Origin: Asterionellopsis glacialis
Lineage: Eukaryota > Bacillariophyta > Plagiogrammaphyceae > Rhaphoneidales > Asterionellopsidaceae
NCBI GenBank assembly: GCA_014885115.2
Contig: WKLE02004113.1
Location: forward strand, 1-33,193
Reading direction: 5' to 3'
DNA: 33,193 nucleotides
A model generated the notes under the pieces. That model was not told the origin of the DNA, did no database searches, and worked only from the letters and a program-made list of their open reading frames with translations. Both the position numbers and the translations under genes were made by a program. Every line of letters begins with the position of its first letter. Position 1 is the stretch's first letter. Shown piece by piece: positions 19,330-29,189 of this stretch.

Positions 19330-19684
19330 CATTTTGCTTTTGCAGAACTGCAATCTTGCTTTTACCGTACGGCAGCCGTACCTGGTAGAGGTAGTAACTT
19401 TTTTGGCTTTAAGGTACTAGAGAGGTCCCTCCCTCTAGGTAGGTGGTTCCAAGGACATATGACGTAGGACAGTACCCCAGTTATTCAAGTCGTCATGGCA
19501 TAGAAAGTCTCAGTGATACCCCTGGTACGTAGTCTAGAGTCTACCTGGTAGGACCTACCAGGTAAAGGCTACCCATATTGAGGTCGTACTGGCAGATAAA
19601 ACAGCGAAGGATGTGTGTACTGTACATAAGACATTATTTTTTTCTAGGTTATATATATTTTGATTGATCACCGTCTGTCAGTGA
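19330..19684. other. Spacer between two tRNA-Glu genes
   Basis: The spacer is rich in TACCTGG/CCAGGTA words and contains the 23-base inverted repeat at 19542-19564. The last 36 bases resemble the leader of the 12606 tRNA gene. No coding region was seen. Confidence 0.6.
19542..19564. repeat. Perfect 11-bp inverted repeat, 1-base spacer
   Basis: TACCTGGTAGG at 19542-19552 is the exact reverse complement of 19554-19564. It is the longest member of a family of CCAGGTA-containing palindromic words in the spacers of this window, another being 25607-25623. Function is unknown. Confidence 0.7.
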
Positions 19685-19756
19685 TCCGATATGATGTAGG
19701 TGGTTAGCATACTTGCCTTTCACGCAGGATACCAGGGTTCGAGTCCCTGTATCGGA
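19685..19756 (+). tRNA. tRNA-Glu (UUC)
   Basis: This is the third identical 72-nt copy. The leader CGTCTGTCAGTGA immediately 5' is shared with the inverted copy at 12606, so these two arose from one duplicated gene-plus-leader unit. The 364 bases between this gene and the 19249 gene form a direct tRNA repeat. Confidence 0.95.
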
Positions 19757-19757
19757 A

Positions 19758-19763
19758 TTTTTT
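19758..19763 (+). terminator. Pol III T6 terminator
   Basis: Six T residues start two bases after the tRNA-Glu 3' end. Confidence 0.8.
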
Positions 19764-20381
19764 GCGACTGCGTTTCCTAGAATACCTGGACCTGCGTACC
19801 TTCGTTTTTTTGCAGTGGTCTGGTATGATGTAATATCGTATGATATTATTTTTTATTATTTGACTTTCTGTGTCAGGACTGTGACTATCGGTTACAGTTG
19901 TAGGTTCATCATTTTTCAGTACCTATTTACCTTACCTGTTATTAAAATACCAGTAACAGCTACCTGGTACCTGGTATTCTGGAAACTACCGGTAGGAAGG
20001 TCCCACGTAACTGTTACAACTATGTGCAGTATCAGGTATTTACAATTATTACCAGTTTTGGTTTGAGAAGAGGAAGACCGTGGATAAGTTTGGCCGTTAA
20101 TTGAGAACAGGACGATACGTGTAGGTCCTAGTCGTCCACTAGACTACCGGTACTGCAACTAACGGAAAAGTCAAGGTATATAGAATCCTATATACTGAGG
20201 ACAACTGGTACGTAAGATCGGTACATTATCTTGTTCAACAGATACTTCCGTAGCTTGCAACAGGTATTGTAGTTCTACACATAACGCACAAGCGAAGCTT
20301 GACACCTCGGCCTGACGCTTCTTTTCCATTTTTTTTCAAAACCCCCGAGACGAAGAATTTGACAACCGGCGTTCGCAAGTC
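19764..20381. other. Spacer upstream of the BTB gene
   Basis: No gene is supported. The open frame at 19713-20066 starts inside the tRNA gene and is not protein-like. Direct TACCTGG words occur at 19961-19974. The last 100 bases, ending in a T-rich run and GACAACCGGCG, are likely promoter and 5' UTR of the BTB gene. Confidence 0.5.
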
Positions 20382-22175
20382 ATGGCAGAGCGAACACCAA
20401 AGCAATGGTTAAAGCCATTGACATTTCCTTCTCAACAGTTTATGTCAAATCGTGCTCGTAATAACAATCCAGTGTCTCCTCGACATCATAACCAGGGAAA
20501 AGGTGGCGTTCTAGCTGCTGGTGCCATGTGCTCCCACTTTGATGGCGGAGCGACAACAAAAAGAGAAGAAACAGAAACGTTAGCAACGGCCATTAAAAAT
20601 CTTCTTTCCAAAAATACATCTTTTTCGGACGTGCAACTGGTAGGGACGGATGGAGAGGTGATACAAGCTCACCGGACAATTCTTGCAGCTCGAAGTGAAG
20701 TCTTTGAAACATTGTTATTGGGTAGTTTTTCCGAAGCACATTCACCCCAGGTGATGTTAGGATACGATGGTACAGTCATCCGTGCAATAGTTGAATATTG
20801 TTATACAGATAGCGCCGATCAATTGTTGAAATCTCCTGAAAGTTGCAACAGTGCTAGCATACCCACAATCATGAACCTCGCATCTGCAAGTGATTTCTTT
20901 GGTTTACCACAATTAGGTAATATTGTGACTGAATATGCCTTTACTGCTATGCAAATGAATCATACTCTAGCATGGAATTTCTTGATTTCGGAAGACATTG
21001 GTGGACTTTGTAATCCAGGTGAGATGTGGCATTATGCAATGAATGTTATTCGAAATCAATTTGCAGGGAGTTTACTTCTACAACGCAACCAAAAAAGAAC
21101 GACAACCGAAGCCGAAAGCGACAGCAGTATTGTACCGCAGTTACAGCAAGACTTTTTGCCGTATTTATCTACTGGCTTACTCGAAACGATTGTAGCAGAT
21201 GAAGACATTATGACAGAAGAAATAATGCTGTTTCAATTAATCTATGCATGGGTCAATTGTGATTGTAGCGGTATCGACAACAAATCGGAAGAACAGTTTT
21301 GGACACGAAACGAACGAGCTGAATTTGCTTCGACGTTAGTTCGACAATATATCCATTTGGATCGTATAGATCCTGAACAGTTGAATAAAGTGGTTGAACC
21401 CACTGGTCTTGTAACAACAGAACTTCTCCTGGAAGCCTACAAATCTCATACATTATCGACAAAAACACAAGAGGATCAACAACGGCAAAACACAGGCAAC
21501 GGTAATATTTGCGATGTTGTCCTTCATCGGACATCACGTGGTCCTTGTTGGGCGACTTCAAAATCGGAAATGTTCAAATGCATCTCGGGACGATATTGTA
21601 CAGAGTTGTTGGAATGCAGAGAAATGAAAGATGGTGTTCATTGTTGGTCAATCAAAGTGGTGCAACAATGTGATAGTGTCTGGTTAGGTGTAGCAACAAC
21701 AAAGTGCACTGACGAAAATGATCCATTGCAAGAGCGAACGATAAATACCCTTGTTGATGTCACGCAATGGTTAGGAAAACAAGATTGTGGTTGGGTATAT
21801 GGAAGCAATGGGTCTTCTTGTCATGCATTTGGGCAAGACCGTGGTCCGTATGATTATTCTCTCCCAGTGTACGAAAGAGGTAGCATTGTCAAATTCAAAC
21901 TTGATTTGACTCGGCAAGGAACACTTACAGCTAGTGTGGGTACAAGTGTAGGTCAAAGTGCTGAATTTATAGTTTTTGACAACATGCTGATCGACGACGA
22001 AGACATTGACAAGCAACTACAGCAACCGCATCCCGAACTCAAAATAATGAAGAGGTCATTTGTTCCTGCAGTTTCCTTAAAAGCTCCAGGAAAAGTTCAA
22101 TTTTTAGGTTTTCATCCTGCTTCCTTTAGAACAAGTCTAGGACGTGGCAGATTATCTGCGAACAACCCATCATGA
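20382..22175 (+). CDS. BTB-BACK-SPRY-like protein
   Basis: The single-exon gene encodes 597 residues. After a polar N-terminus of about 75 residues comes a BTB/POZ domain at about 80-185, with FSDVQLVG, then AHRTILAARSEVFETLL and VEYCYTDS. A BACK-like helical region follows at about 190-350 (EEIMLFQLIYAWVNC, then a RQYIHLDRI segment). The C-terminal 200 residues look like a SPRY/B30.2-type beta domain, with VHCWSIKV, VWLGVAT, a Gly-Ser-rich turn and FVPAVSLKAPGKVQFLGF. BTB-BACK proteins usually recruit substrates to cullin-3 ubiquitin ligases, and a C-terminal SPRY domain would bind the target, so a substrate-adaptor role is inferred. The ATG at 20382 is the first in frame. Confidence 0.85.
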   Translation: MAERTPKQWLKPLTFPSQQFMSNRARNNNPVSPRHHNQGKGGVLAAGAMCSHFDGGATTKREETETLATAIKNLLSKNTSFSDVQLVGTDGEVIQAHRTILAARSEVFETLLLGSFSEAHSPQVMLGYDGTVIRAIVEYCYTDSADQLLKSPESCNSASIPTIMNLASASDFFGLPQLGNIVTEYAFTAMQMNHTLAWNFLISEDIGGLCNPGEMWHYAMNVIRNQFAGSLLLQRNQKRTTTEAESDSSIVPQLQQDFLPYLSTGLLETIVADEDIMTEEIMLFQLIYAWVNCDCSGIDNKSEEQFWTRNERAEFASTLVRQYIHLDRIDPEQLNKVVEPTGLVTTELLLEAYKSHTLSTKTQEDQQRQNTGNGNICDVVLHRTSRGPCWATSKSEMFKCISGRYCTELLECREMKDGVHCWSIKVVQQCDSVWLGVATTKCTDENDPLQERTINTLVDVTQWLGKQDCGWVYGSNGSSCHAFGQDRGPYDYSLPVYERGSIVKFKLDLTRQGTLTASVGTSVGQSAEFIVFDNMLIDDEDIDKQLQQPHPELKIMKRSFVPAVSLKAPGKVQFLGFHPASFRTSLGRGRLSANNPS

Positions 22176-22606
22176 GAACAATATACGGCATACTTTAATG
22201 TCTATCATATCGTATGGAAGTAATTCTGATAAAAGACAGAATGAACACAATAATTTTTGTAATTTAAAGTAGTGTAAAATTATCACCCCGTCAGTCAACA
22301 GAGCCTAGACTATTGCCGGCAGGTAGAATGCGGTGATCTGTGCTATCAACCATTCGCATTTGATTTGCTATAAAAAAATTTTCACTTTAAAGTTGACATG
22401 TCAGATCATTGGAAGAGGAAGCAAAGATGATGGCGAATGGTGAAGCCAGAAATTATATCGCAGTGTACTTTAAAAAGTGTCTCTCTAGAGGATCTAAATT
22501 TTAACTATGCACTTTAAAAATATGTATTGTGGTTGAGCCATGATGAGCTCGATACCAACGTCCCAATCTAAAAAGATCGTTCTCTATAGATTCCATGATT
22601 CTCCTT
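22176..22606. other. Convergent 3' spacer
   Basis: These 431 bases separate the 3' ends of the BTB gene and the minus-strand membrane-protein gene. They include one CTCTAGAG palindrome at 22483-22490. No coding region was seen. Confidence 0.6.
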
Positions 22607-23599
22607 CTAGACTAACTCTTCATCATCGAAATGAGTGTAACGGGGATGTCGTCTCCAATATAGAAAGAATAATCCACCAAGGACTACTGCAATAGCCCCC
22701 ACACCACCCAAGGTCGCTGATAGTGACGAATTTTTAGAGAAGGAAGAGTTGCCTTCTTCACCCGTGACACTACCAGTGATGGTTTGATTTCTGAAAAATT
22801 CAGATTCCTCATGGAGTATACTAAGTAATCCTGTTTTGTTCGTTTCAAATCCATAAGCAGCAATATCATCAAACATAGCATGCACTTCTTGAACGTTTTG
22901 GATAGTGTTTGAAGTGGATACGGAGGATGAGTTTGACGTTGAACTTCGTGCCGTAGCAACAGTAGTATCTACTAGTGTCCTTGTTGCGTAAAGCACTTCT
23001 CCAAATACATTCATTTCTAATCTTAATCCCGGAATCGTCGGACCGTTGGGTGTTAAAAATACTCCAGGTGGAGGTGGTGCCTTTAGAGGATTGTCATAGG
23101 CAGAATCAAAGGAAGGTGTTACATATTCTTGATATTTCACTTCTACTCTCTTTATGGTCGTTGTATCAATTATTATTGTCGACGACGACGGAAAAGATGG
23201 GATATTATCTTTAACAAATTGTAATGTTGCATCTTCAAAGATGCCAATCATTGTATCATCCATCTTCTCTTTATAGGGTGTTGTTTCCAATGTCAAAATT
23301 TGCATTGATTTCGCTTCTATTGATTGTAATTCATCGGTCGGTGATACGCTCGGTGTTGTGGATGGCATTTGTGTTGGTGTTTCTGTAGGACTGCTGGATA
23401 TTGTTGGTACCCCCGTAGGAACGAAGGACCGAGTAAAACCTACTAATCTAGGACTAGGCTGTGTCGATGGAGGATTCGTCATGGGATTCTCATAAGTTTC
23501 AGTGGGATCATATGGAATTTTTTCTTTTTCATTCGGGCTGCCATTCTCACCACTAGATCCACCAGGAGAGAAAGGAATATTTCCTTTAAGACGCAACAT
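22607..23599 (-). CDS. Ser/Thr/Pro-rich single-pass membrane protein
   Basis: From the first ATG (23599) the frame encodes 330 residues. A Ser/Thr/Pro-rich stretch at about residues 45-90 (PTGVPTISSSPTETPTQMPS and similar) suggests an O-glycosylated stalk. A folded middle region of no known family follows, then several N-x-S/T sites and one hydrophobic segment near residues 294-315 (GGVGAIAVVLGGLFFLYW). The cytosolic tail is short, basic then acidic (RRHPRYTHFDDEELV). This is a common layout for diatom surface proteins. The frame is open 44 codons upstream without an ATG, and no signal peptide is visible, so a short upstream exon is possible. Topology and function are inferred. Confidence 0.65.
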   Translation of the reverse strand: MLRLKGNIPFSPGGSSGENGSPNEKEKIPYDPTETYENPMTNPPSTQPSPRLVGFTRSFVPTGVPTISSSPTETPTQMPSTTPSVSPTDELQSIEAKSMQILTLETTPYKEKMDDTMIGIFEDATLQFVKDNIPSFPSSSTIIIDTTTIKRVEVKYQEYVTPSFDSAYDNPLKAPPPPGVFLTPNGPTIPGLRLEMNVFGEVLYATRTLVDTTVATARSSTSNSSSVSTSNTIQNVQEVHAMFDDIAAYGFETNKTGLLSILHEESEFFRNQTITGSVTGEEGNSSFSKNSSLSATLGGVGAIAVVLGGLFFLYWRRHPRYTHFDDEELV

Positions 23600-25428
23600 T
23601 TTATGTTCGGGAGTTTTTGTGCTTTGGTGATTCAAGGTATGATGCAAGATGCAAGTTAAAAATTCTTTGACGTTTAAAGTTTGTTGTCCACAATGTCTCC
23701 AACAAATTACAATAAAATTTAAAAGCAACAACCGTCTCGAACGTATAGTTCGTACGATTCAAAGTATAGGTACACGTCGTCGTCAGTTCTAATTTCGAGT
23801 TTCTGGGGCTATGTTGGAGAAGAGATGGACAACGAACGACGTTTTTGAATTTTTAGGCGGAGAAGTCACAAGGTAGGACTACTTCTTACTAACTAGGTGA
23901 GGGTACTCAGTATGAATAATATCGTGTTTACCTGTGTTTACACACACATGGAAAAGCTTGTTCAACTCCGATCGGAAACAAGATCCACTTTTTCTCAACA
24001 TGTGAGAAAGGGAGAAACACAATCAGAATGCATGTAAGAAAGTCGTCCAAGTACATGTCTCGTGGATCTCCTACTCTCTAGAGGCATACGTATGTGTGTA
24101 GAGGCAAAAAGCCCGGCCGTCTCTTTCCTGTGTTCAAAGAAAAGCAGATACTACTATGGATGTATTAGTACCACTAAATTACTTTTCCTGGTACAGTACC
24201 ATGCACAGTAGATCCTATACTACTTGGTACCACATACATAGAGCGTCAACAGATACAAGGTATTTAACGATCGTTTAACTCAACGTCGGACCGTACACGA
24301 CCCAGTACCAGAGGTACGGAATACCTCGTAGGACTTACTGTACTGGTAGGAGTATATCATACTGCCTGTAGCCAACAGATGAGGGTGATCCAATAACGAA
24401 ATCTTCAGTTATTTAAGAAACAACTTATACAAGATCCACGATTATGAATTATCGCATATAAAATAGCCCTACTGTCGTCGTACCTGTAATTTCATTTTCT
24501 ATCATTTTCTTTCAATGACGAGGTCGTCTGACGTCTGAAGTATTGATTACTGTACTTTTTAGTAAATTAGAGAGTGCATGGTACTGTAGATAAAGGTCGT
24601 AACAGTCCTGGGTCCTACCTGTTACTACGTACCTCGTATCCCATACAGTCCTACGTAGGACTACCTAAGGACCGTAGGACTGCCTCTGCCAGAGGAGGAC
24701 AACTTGCGTTTATGTGGACCACAAAATGGAGATTCAACTTTGAAGATTTTTTTTCACGTGTAGAGAATCATCACTGTCTGTCCCTTCTTCTAATCTTGGA
24801 CTACTGTACTTATTTTTTGGTAACTCACAAAAATACAAAAATACAAAAAAAAATAAATTTCAAATTGGGCATAATGACAAGTTATTCGTATTCGTATCTT
24901 GCTGATTTCGACAAAATAGAGTATGTTAAGTGTCTTCCTGTATGAGAATTTGCCCTTTTGGTGTTTGATTGGCCTATAATGCTTGTGAGGATTTGTCTCT
25001 GTATACGGGGCGGATGGTTTGCTTGTTCTTCTGGTTGTCACCATTAATTTTATACCAAGTGGACTTCTCCTGCTATACTCCTGCTATACGGCCACTCCTG
25101 CTAATGTTGGAACTTTTAGTGTCTACACTGTTTTCTAGATCCCTATGATATTTTTCTGTTTGTGCAATCTTTGAGGGACAAATCAAGAAGTTTTTCTTGC
25201 TAATATCTTTTTCTAGTACGCGAGGCAAGTTTGCTGAAATTGCTGATCAAACTAGAAATAAGGTTTTGCTGTGACAATATTAGATACCAGCATGATAATC
25301 TTAGGAAACCTTGAGCTGTCTACTGCCTCACAAGACAGTAGGACCTTGATCCTACGCAGACAGTTGACCAACGAAGTCTCTTCCCTCGACTCTCCTCCCC
25401 TCTAAAGACCTAGGATTAGTCTACTGTC

Positions 25429-25472
25429 TGTATGATGCATCATCAATCATTGTATGATGCATCATTAATCAT
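25429..25472. repeat. Two tandem 22-bp units with TGATGCATCA palindrome
   Basis: TGTATGATGCATCATCAATC plus AT is repeated directly at 25451-25472 with a single C-to-T difference. Each unit contains the 10-bp palindrome TGATGCATCA, which could bind a dimeric regulator. It lies about 640 bases upstream of the kinase start. Confidence 0.8.
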
Positions 25473-25512
25473 CACACATCATCTTCAAGAATCATCTGTC
25501 TATTAGAGGACC

Positions 25513-25528
25513 CTCTCTCTAGAGAGAG
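25513..25528. promoter_or_regulatory. CTCTCTCTAGAGAGAG palindrome
   Basis: This perfect 16-bp palindrome is the longest member of the CTCTAGAG family in the window and lies in the spacer upstream of the kinase gene. A regulatory role is inferred only. Confidence 0.35.
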
Positions 25529-26110
25529 ACTACAGTAAAAAACCTATTATATCTAATTTCACAAGTCTGTCAAAGCTGCGCTGCGCACTTTCGGATGCAT
25601 ACATACCCAGGTACAGTACCTGGTACGTAGCATACCTGGTACATATTACAGCGCATGCGCATGCTTGCATGGCTCGTCTTGTGCCTGCTCCCCCCCGGTC
25701 GGTCATGGTGTTTTTATGGATCACAGTGAGAGAGAGGGGAGCAGTCATTGTGTCTTTGTGCTTCTTGTGAACGCCCACACAAGTCTCTGCAGGCGAGAGA
25801 GGCGTCTCTCAGTTCTCTCGCCAGACCAACGACAACAAGGTTTCCCTCCGCCCATCCCGGTGGTCACAGGTGACAGCGTGCAAGGGTGCACTCCGTGTTT
25901 TATAAAAATATACTAGCAGGAACCTAGTCCTACTAACTAGAGAGTAACATTTTGAAATCATTAAAGCAAGTAGAAGGAGTTCCACCTCGTTTGAAAAATC
26001 TTGACTGTCATTGTTGAAGTCGACTACAAAGACATATCTTTCGTGCAAGGACTTTTGAAATTTTCCTACCGGTAAAAGCACTTTCAGGAAAATCAGAAAA
26101 TCAAAAGACC

Positions 26111-29080
26111 ATGGCAGAAGAAAAAACTTCTACTGATGCAAGTCCTGACAATGGCAATGATGATGCAATTGTGCCAACGGATCTTGATGAAGGCAACCAA
26201 GACGAAAACAATGACGAAAGTCCATCATTAGATGATCTTCGTCAAATGGGAAATTATCATTTTTCGGAGGGAGATTATGACCAAGCTCTGACATTATATG
26301 ATCTCGCCTTGGAAATGGCACGTAATCAAGGCAACGATGAAGCCTTGATACTCAATTTGAGCAACCGTTCGGCATGTCTTTTCAAAATGGAAAATTATGA
26401 GGAAGCGAAACAAAGTGCTCAAGAGGCTGTTGAATTATCGAATGGGAAAAATGCAAAGGCATCATACAGATTAGCCAAAACTAAAATCATGCTCAAGGAA
26501 TACACTGAAGCTGTGGAATTTTTAGAAAAGATATTGTCACCCTCATCTGAATCTGATGCAACTTCAGGTCAACGAAAGGCACTTAATGAACTTTTGGAAG
26601 ATGCCAAAAAATATCAACCCAAGATGAAAGATCGCATTGTTAATTTGTTTACACCCTCCAGCATCAAAAATGTCAAACGAGATGTATCAATCAAAGAATT
26701 CGATATACTGAAAGAACTTGGAGTTGGAAACTTTTCAGATATCTTTAGCTGTCGTCATAAAAAGACGTCGGAAGAATTTGCGTTGAAAAAAATTTTGAAA
26801 AAGAAAGCTGCCGATTTAGCCAAACGGTAAGTACCTTTTTCATCTATTGAGATCTTTGCTGCGTCGAGTGCTTCTTTAATATCCAAACATTGGTCATTTC
26901 GTCTTTTTTCTTTCTAAATTTTCTATTTTTTCCTCGTCACGAACTTATTCATTCTCGACACTGACAAAATTTGAACGTTTGGTGCCAATGACACAACCTC
27001 TCCACAAATACTCACTAGTCAACATCCCAATGTCTACAACGAAATTCAAATGGAACGCCGTGTATTGATTGATCGACTGCCACGTCATCCGAATATTGTG
27101 CAAATGTATCATACGTTTCAAGACTACAATACTCTGTATTATCTGATGGAACTCCATACGACCAACAAAGATTTGTGGACATCGTTGAGATATCACAACA
27201 GAATGATTGGATGTCATCGATCACTGGTCAAAGTTTATTTGAAAGAAATTATTGATGCCCTAGAACACATGCACTCTCACGGGATAGTCCATCGTGATTT
27301 AAAACCGGAAAATATGTTGTTAAGTGCGACAGGTCATATAATTATTATTGATTTCGGAACTGCCAAGGATTTAATCGAAACTGATTTGAATGGTCCCGAG
27401 TTTGTTGGTACTCCCGACTTTATGTCCCCTGAAGCTGTGAAAGGTTCCTCCGGTGAAGATGAAGTTCAGAGTGAGAAGGAGAGTAGTTCGGGTGCTGTCA
27501 CAGGATCGGATCACACTCTCGATTTATGGGCCTTGGGAGCGGTAGCTTACATTTTGTTCACAGGTATGGTTCCCTTTTGGAGTCCAAGTCCGTACTTGGC
27601 ATTTTTGAAAATCAAACGGGGACGGCTATACCGACCATGGGGCATTGCGGATGACAATGCATGGGACTTTATTCATGGATTGATGCAAGTAGATCCCACA
27701 GAACGACTTGGTGCTGATTGTTTTGAAGTGGTACTGGGAAGAGACAAGAAGAGTCGATCCATTAAGAATAAAAATCAAGAGGGATACAACGTACTTCGTA
27801 ATCATCCATACTTTACAGGAATTAAGAACGAAGATAAAACGACGAAATCAGGGAAGAACGAAATAACGAATGATAAGGGGCAGTTGTCTCTACGACTTTC
27901 CCTTCGGAATGTGTTTGCAGGCGGTGAAAACGAGGGAGAGACGGATAAGAGTACACCTATTCCCTCCCTGCGGGATTTGTGTGTTTGTCCAGTCGCTGAA
28001 TTGGTTAAACAAGATTCCCTTGATCTAGAATTGTGCGATGCCCATCCACCAGGAGATGGCTCTTCGCACGACTTGCTTCGTTTGGATGAACGCGATCGAA
28101 AATGTGTCATGCATGTTTTGGATCGCCTCGGTGCACTAAAGGAACCACGAGTTTATCGTCGGTTTTTCAAAACTGTCGTAGAAGCAAGGTTGGACAAACT
28201 TCGCGTTGACACGCGAGATTTTGTGGGCTTAACACAAATGTCTGACAATCAAGGGAAATTCCGTGATACGACAAATGATGACCCATATGCTGAACCAGTG
28301 AAAGTCGAACCTATCAAGCTTGTTCATGTTACAAGTCCCTTGTTCATTCAAGATATGAATGAAAATTGCGATGATGCGACGAGAAAGAAATGGATTAAAA
28401 TGTTGAAACGAAGTATATCAACGATCAACAGGATACGTCCAAAGCTTGTTGTTGCAACTGGTTTCATAAACGACAAGTGCAGAAAGCTTCTTGCTAAGAT
28501 TAGTGACTCAATTCCCGTGGTTATTCACGATGGTTCTGAATTTTCTTCCTTCTGGCTTAACGGTGCCCAAGGTGTACTGTTGCGTTCTCAAGACTATTTT
28601 GGAAAGTTAGGCGGATCAGAAATGGACGAAGACCAGATTGAAGGAATTGGAGACCTCAGTGCTCGGTGGAATCGCAGTAGGAGTGACATGTGGCAAATCA
28701 TCGATGCCCGTCAGCAAACGGCCTGGTTGGGTGAGCAACTGGAACAAAGTCGAATGTCAAAGCATCATGTCTTTGTATTTGTGGATTGTGATCCTCGTCA
28801 ACTTCCAGGGTCCCTCTTGAAACGTCTCGCTAGGGGGAAAGCACTTTGTATCCTCGGTTTGGCTCTCGATAAAGGTTTCAGCATGAAAGTAGCGTATGAA
28901 GCTGACGATGGAAGCGATGACGATTCAGTTCGTTCCACCGATAGTGACGAGGACGCGTCTTATAGTCACACTGCAAGTGTCATGGGCACCCACGATAATG
29001 GATTACGATGGATCACCTTTAAGGAGGGTGAGGGCGAATGGCAATCGCATTTCACAAGCATCGAGCTTTCATCGGAATAG
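26111..29080 (+). CDS. TPR - PDK1-like kinase - degenerate CPPED1-like phosphoesterase fusion
   Basis: Exons 26111-26826 and 27019-29080 flank a 192-base intron and give 925 residues. An acidic N-terminus precedes TPR-like helices at about 40-140. The kinase domain (about 196-508) has its glycine loop GVGNFS at 204-209, Lys226, Glu251, HRDLKPEN with Asp332, DFGTAK with Asp350 and MSPE at 374-377, so it looks active. DFGTAK and FVGT resemble PDK1, the AGC kinase that phosphorylates AKT-type kinases; the residue at PDK1's activation-loop Ser is Glu366. Residues about 672-921 resemble CPPED1-type calcineurin-like phosphoesterases (SSFWLNGA, QTAWLGEQLEQ, GLRWITF), but the expected ligands are replaced: GD by GF, HxP by DCDP and GHxH by GLALD. 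The C-terminal domain is therefore probably a pseudo-phosphatase. Confidence 0.85.
26827..27018 (+). other. Intron of the kinase fusion gene
   Basis: The donor is GTAAGTAC and the acceptor is CTCACTAG, in phase 2. Splicing completes Arg239 and joins AADLAKR to QHPNVYNEIQMERRV, restoring the kinase alpha-C helix. Retention would stop translation directly after Arg239, before most of the kinase domain. Confidence 0.9.
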
Positions 29081-29189
29081 AAATACAATTTTTAGTATAA
29101 TCAGTGCCACGGTGCTTATAATGTGACATTTTCTTTTTTAGAATTAAAAAAAGTGACTCAACGTCTTAATAGCTTTGAAAAATTAGCCT

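Larger units (their letters stand above)
23600..26110. other. 2.5-kb divergent spacer
   Basis: This spacer lies between the divergent starts of the membrane-protein and kinase genes. It holds CTCTAGAG-type palindromes at 24076 and 25513, a 22-bp tandem repeat at 25429-25472, a CCAGGTAC palindrome at 25607-25623 and a GCGCATGCGC palindrome at 25651-25660. The open frames at 24574-24945 and 25665-25916 are not protein-like. CpG is present at ordinary levels. Confidence 0.5.

Noticed and set aside
19264..20066. Open frames of 67 and 117 codons on the plus strand
   Set aside because: Both overlap tRNA-Glu genes and have no protein-like features.
24574..24945. 123-codon plus-strand open frame
   Set aside because: It lies in a spacer dense with short palindromic words, ends in AT-rich sequence and matches no family.
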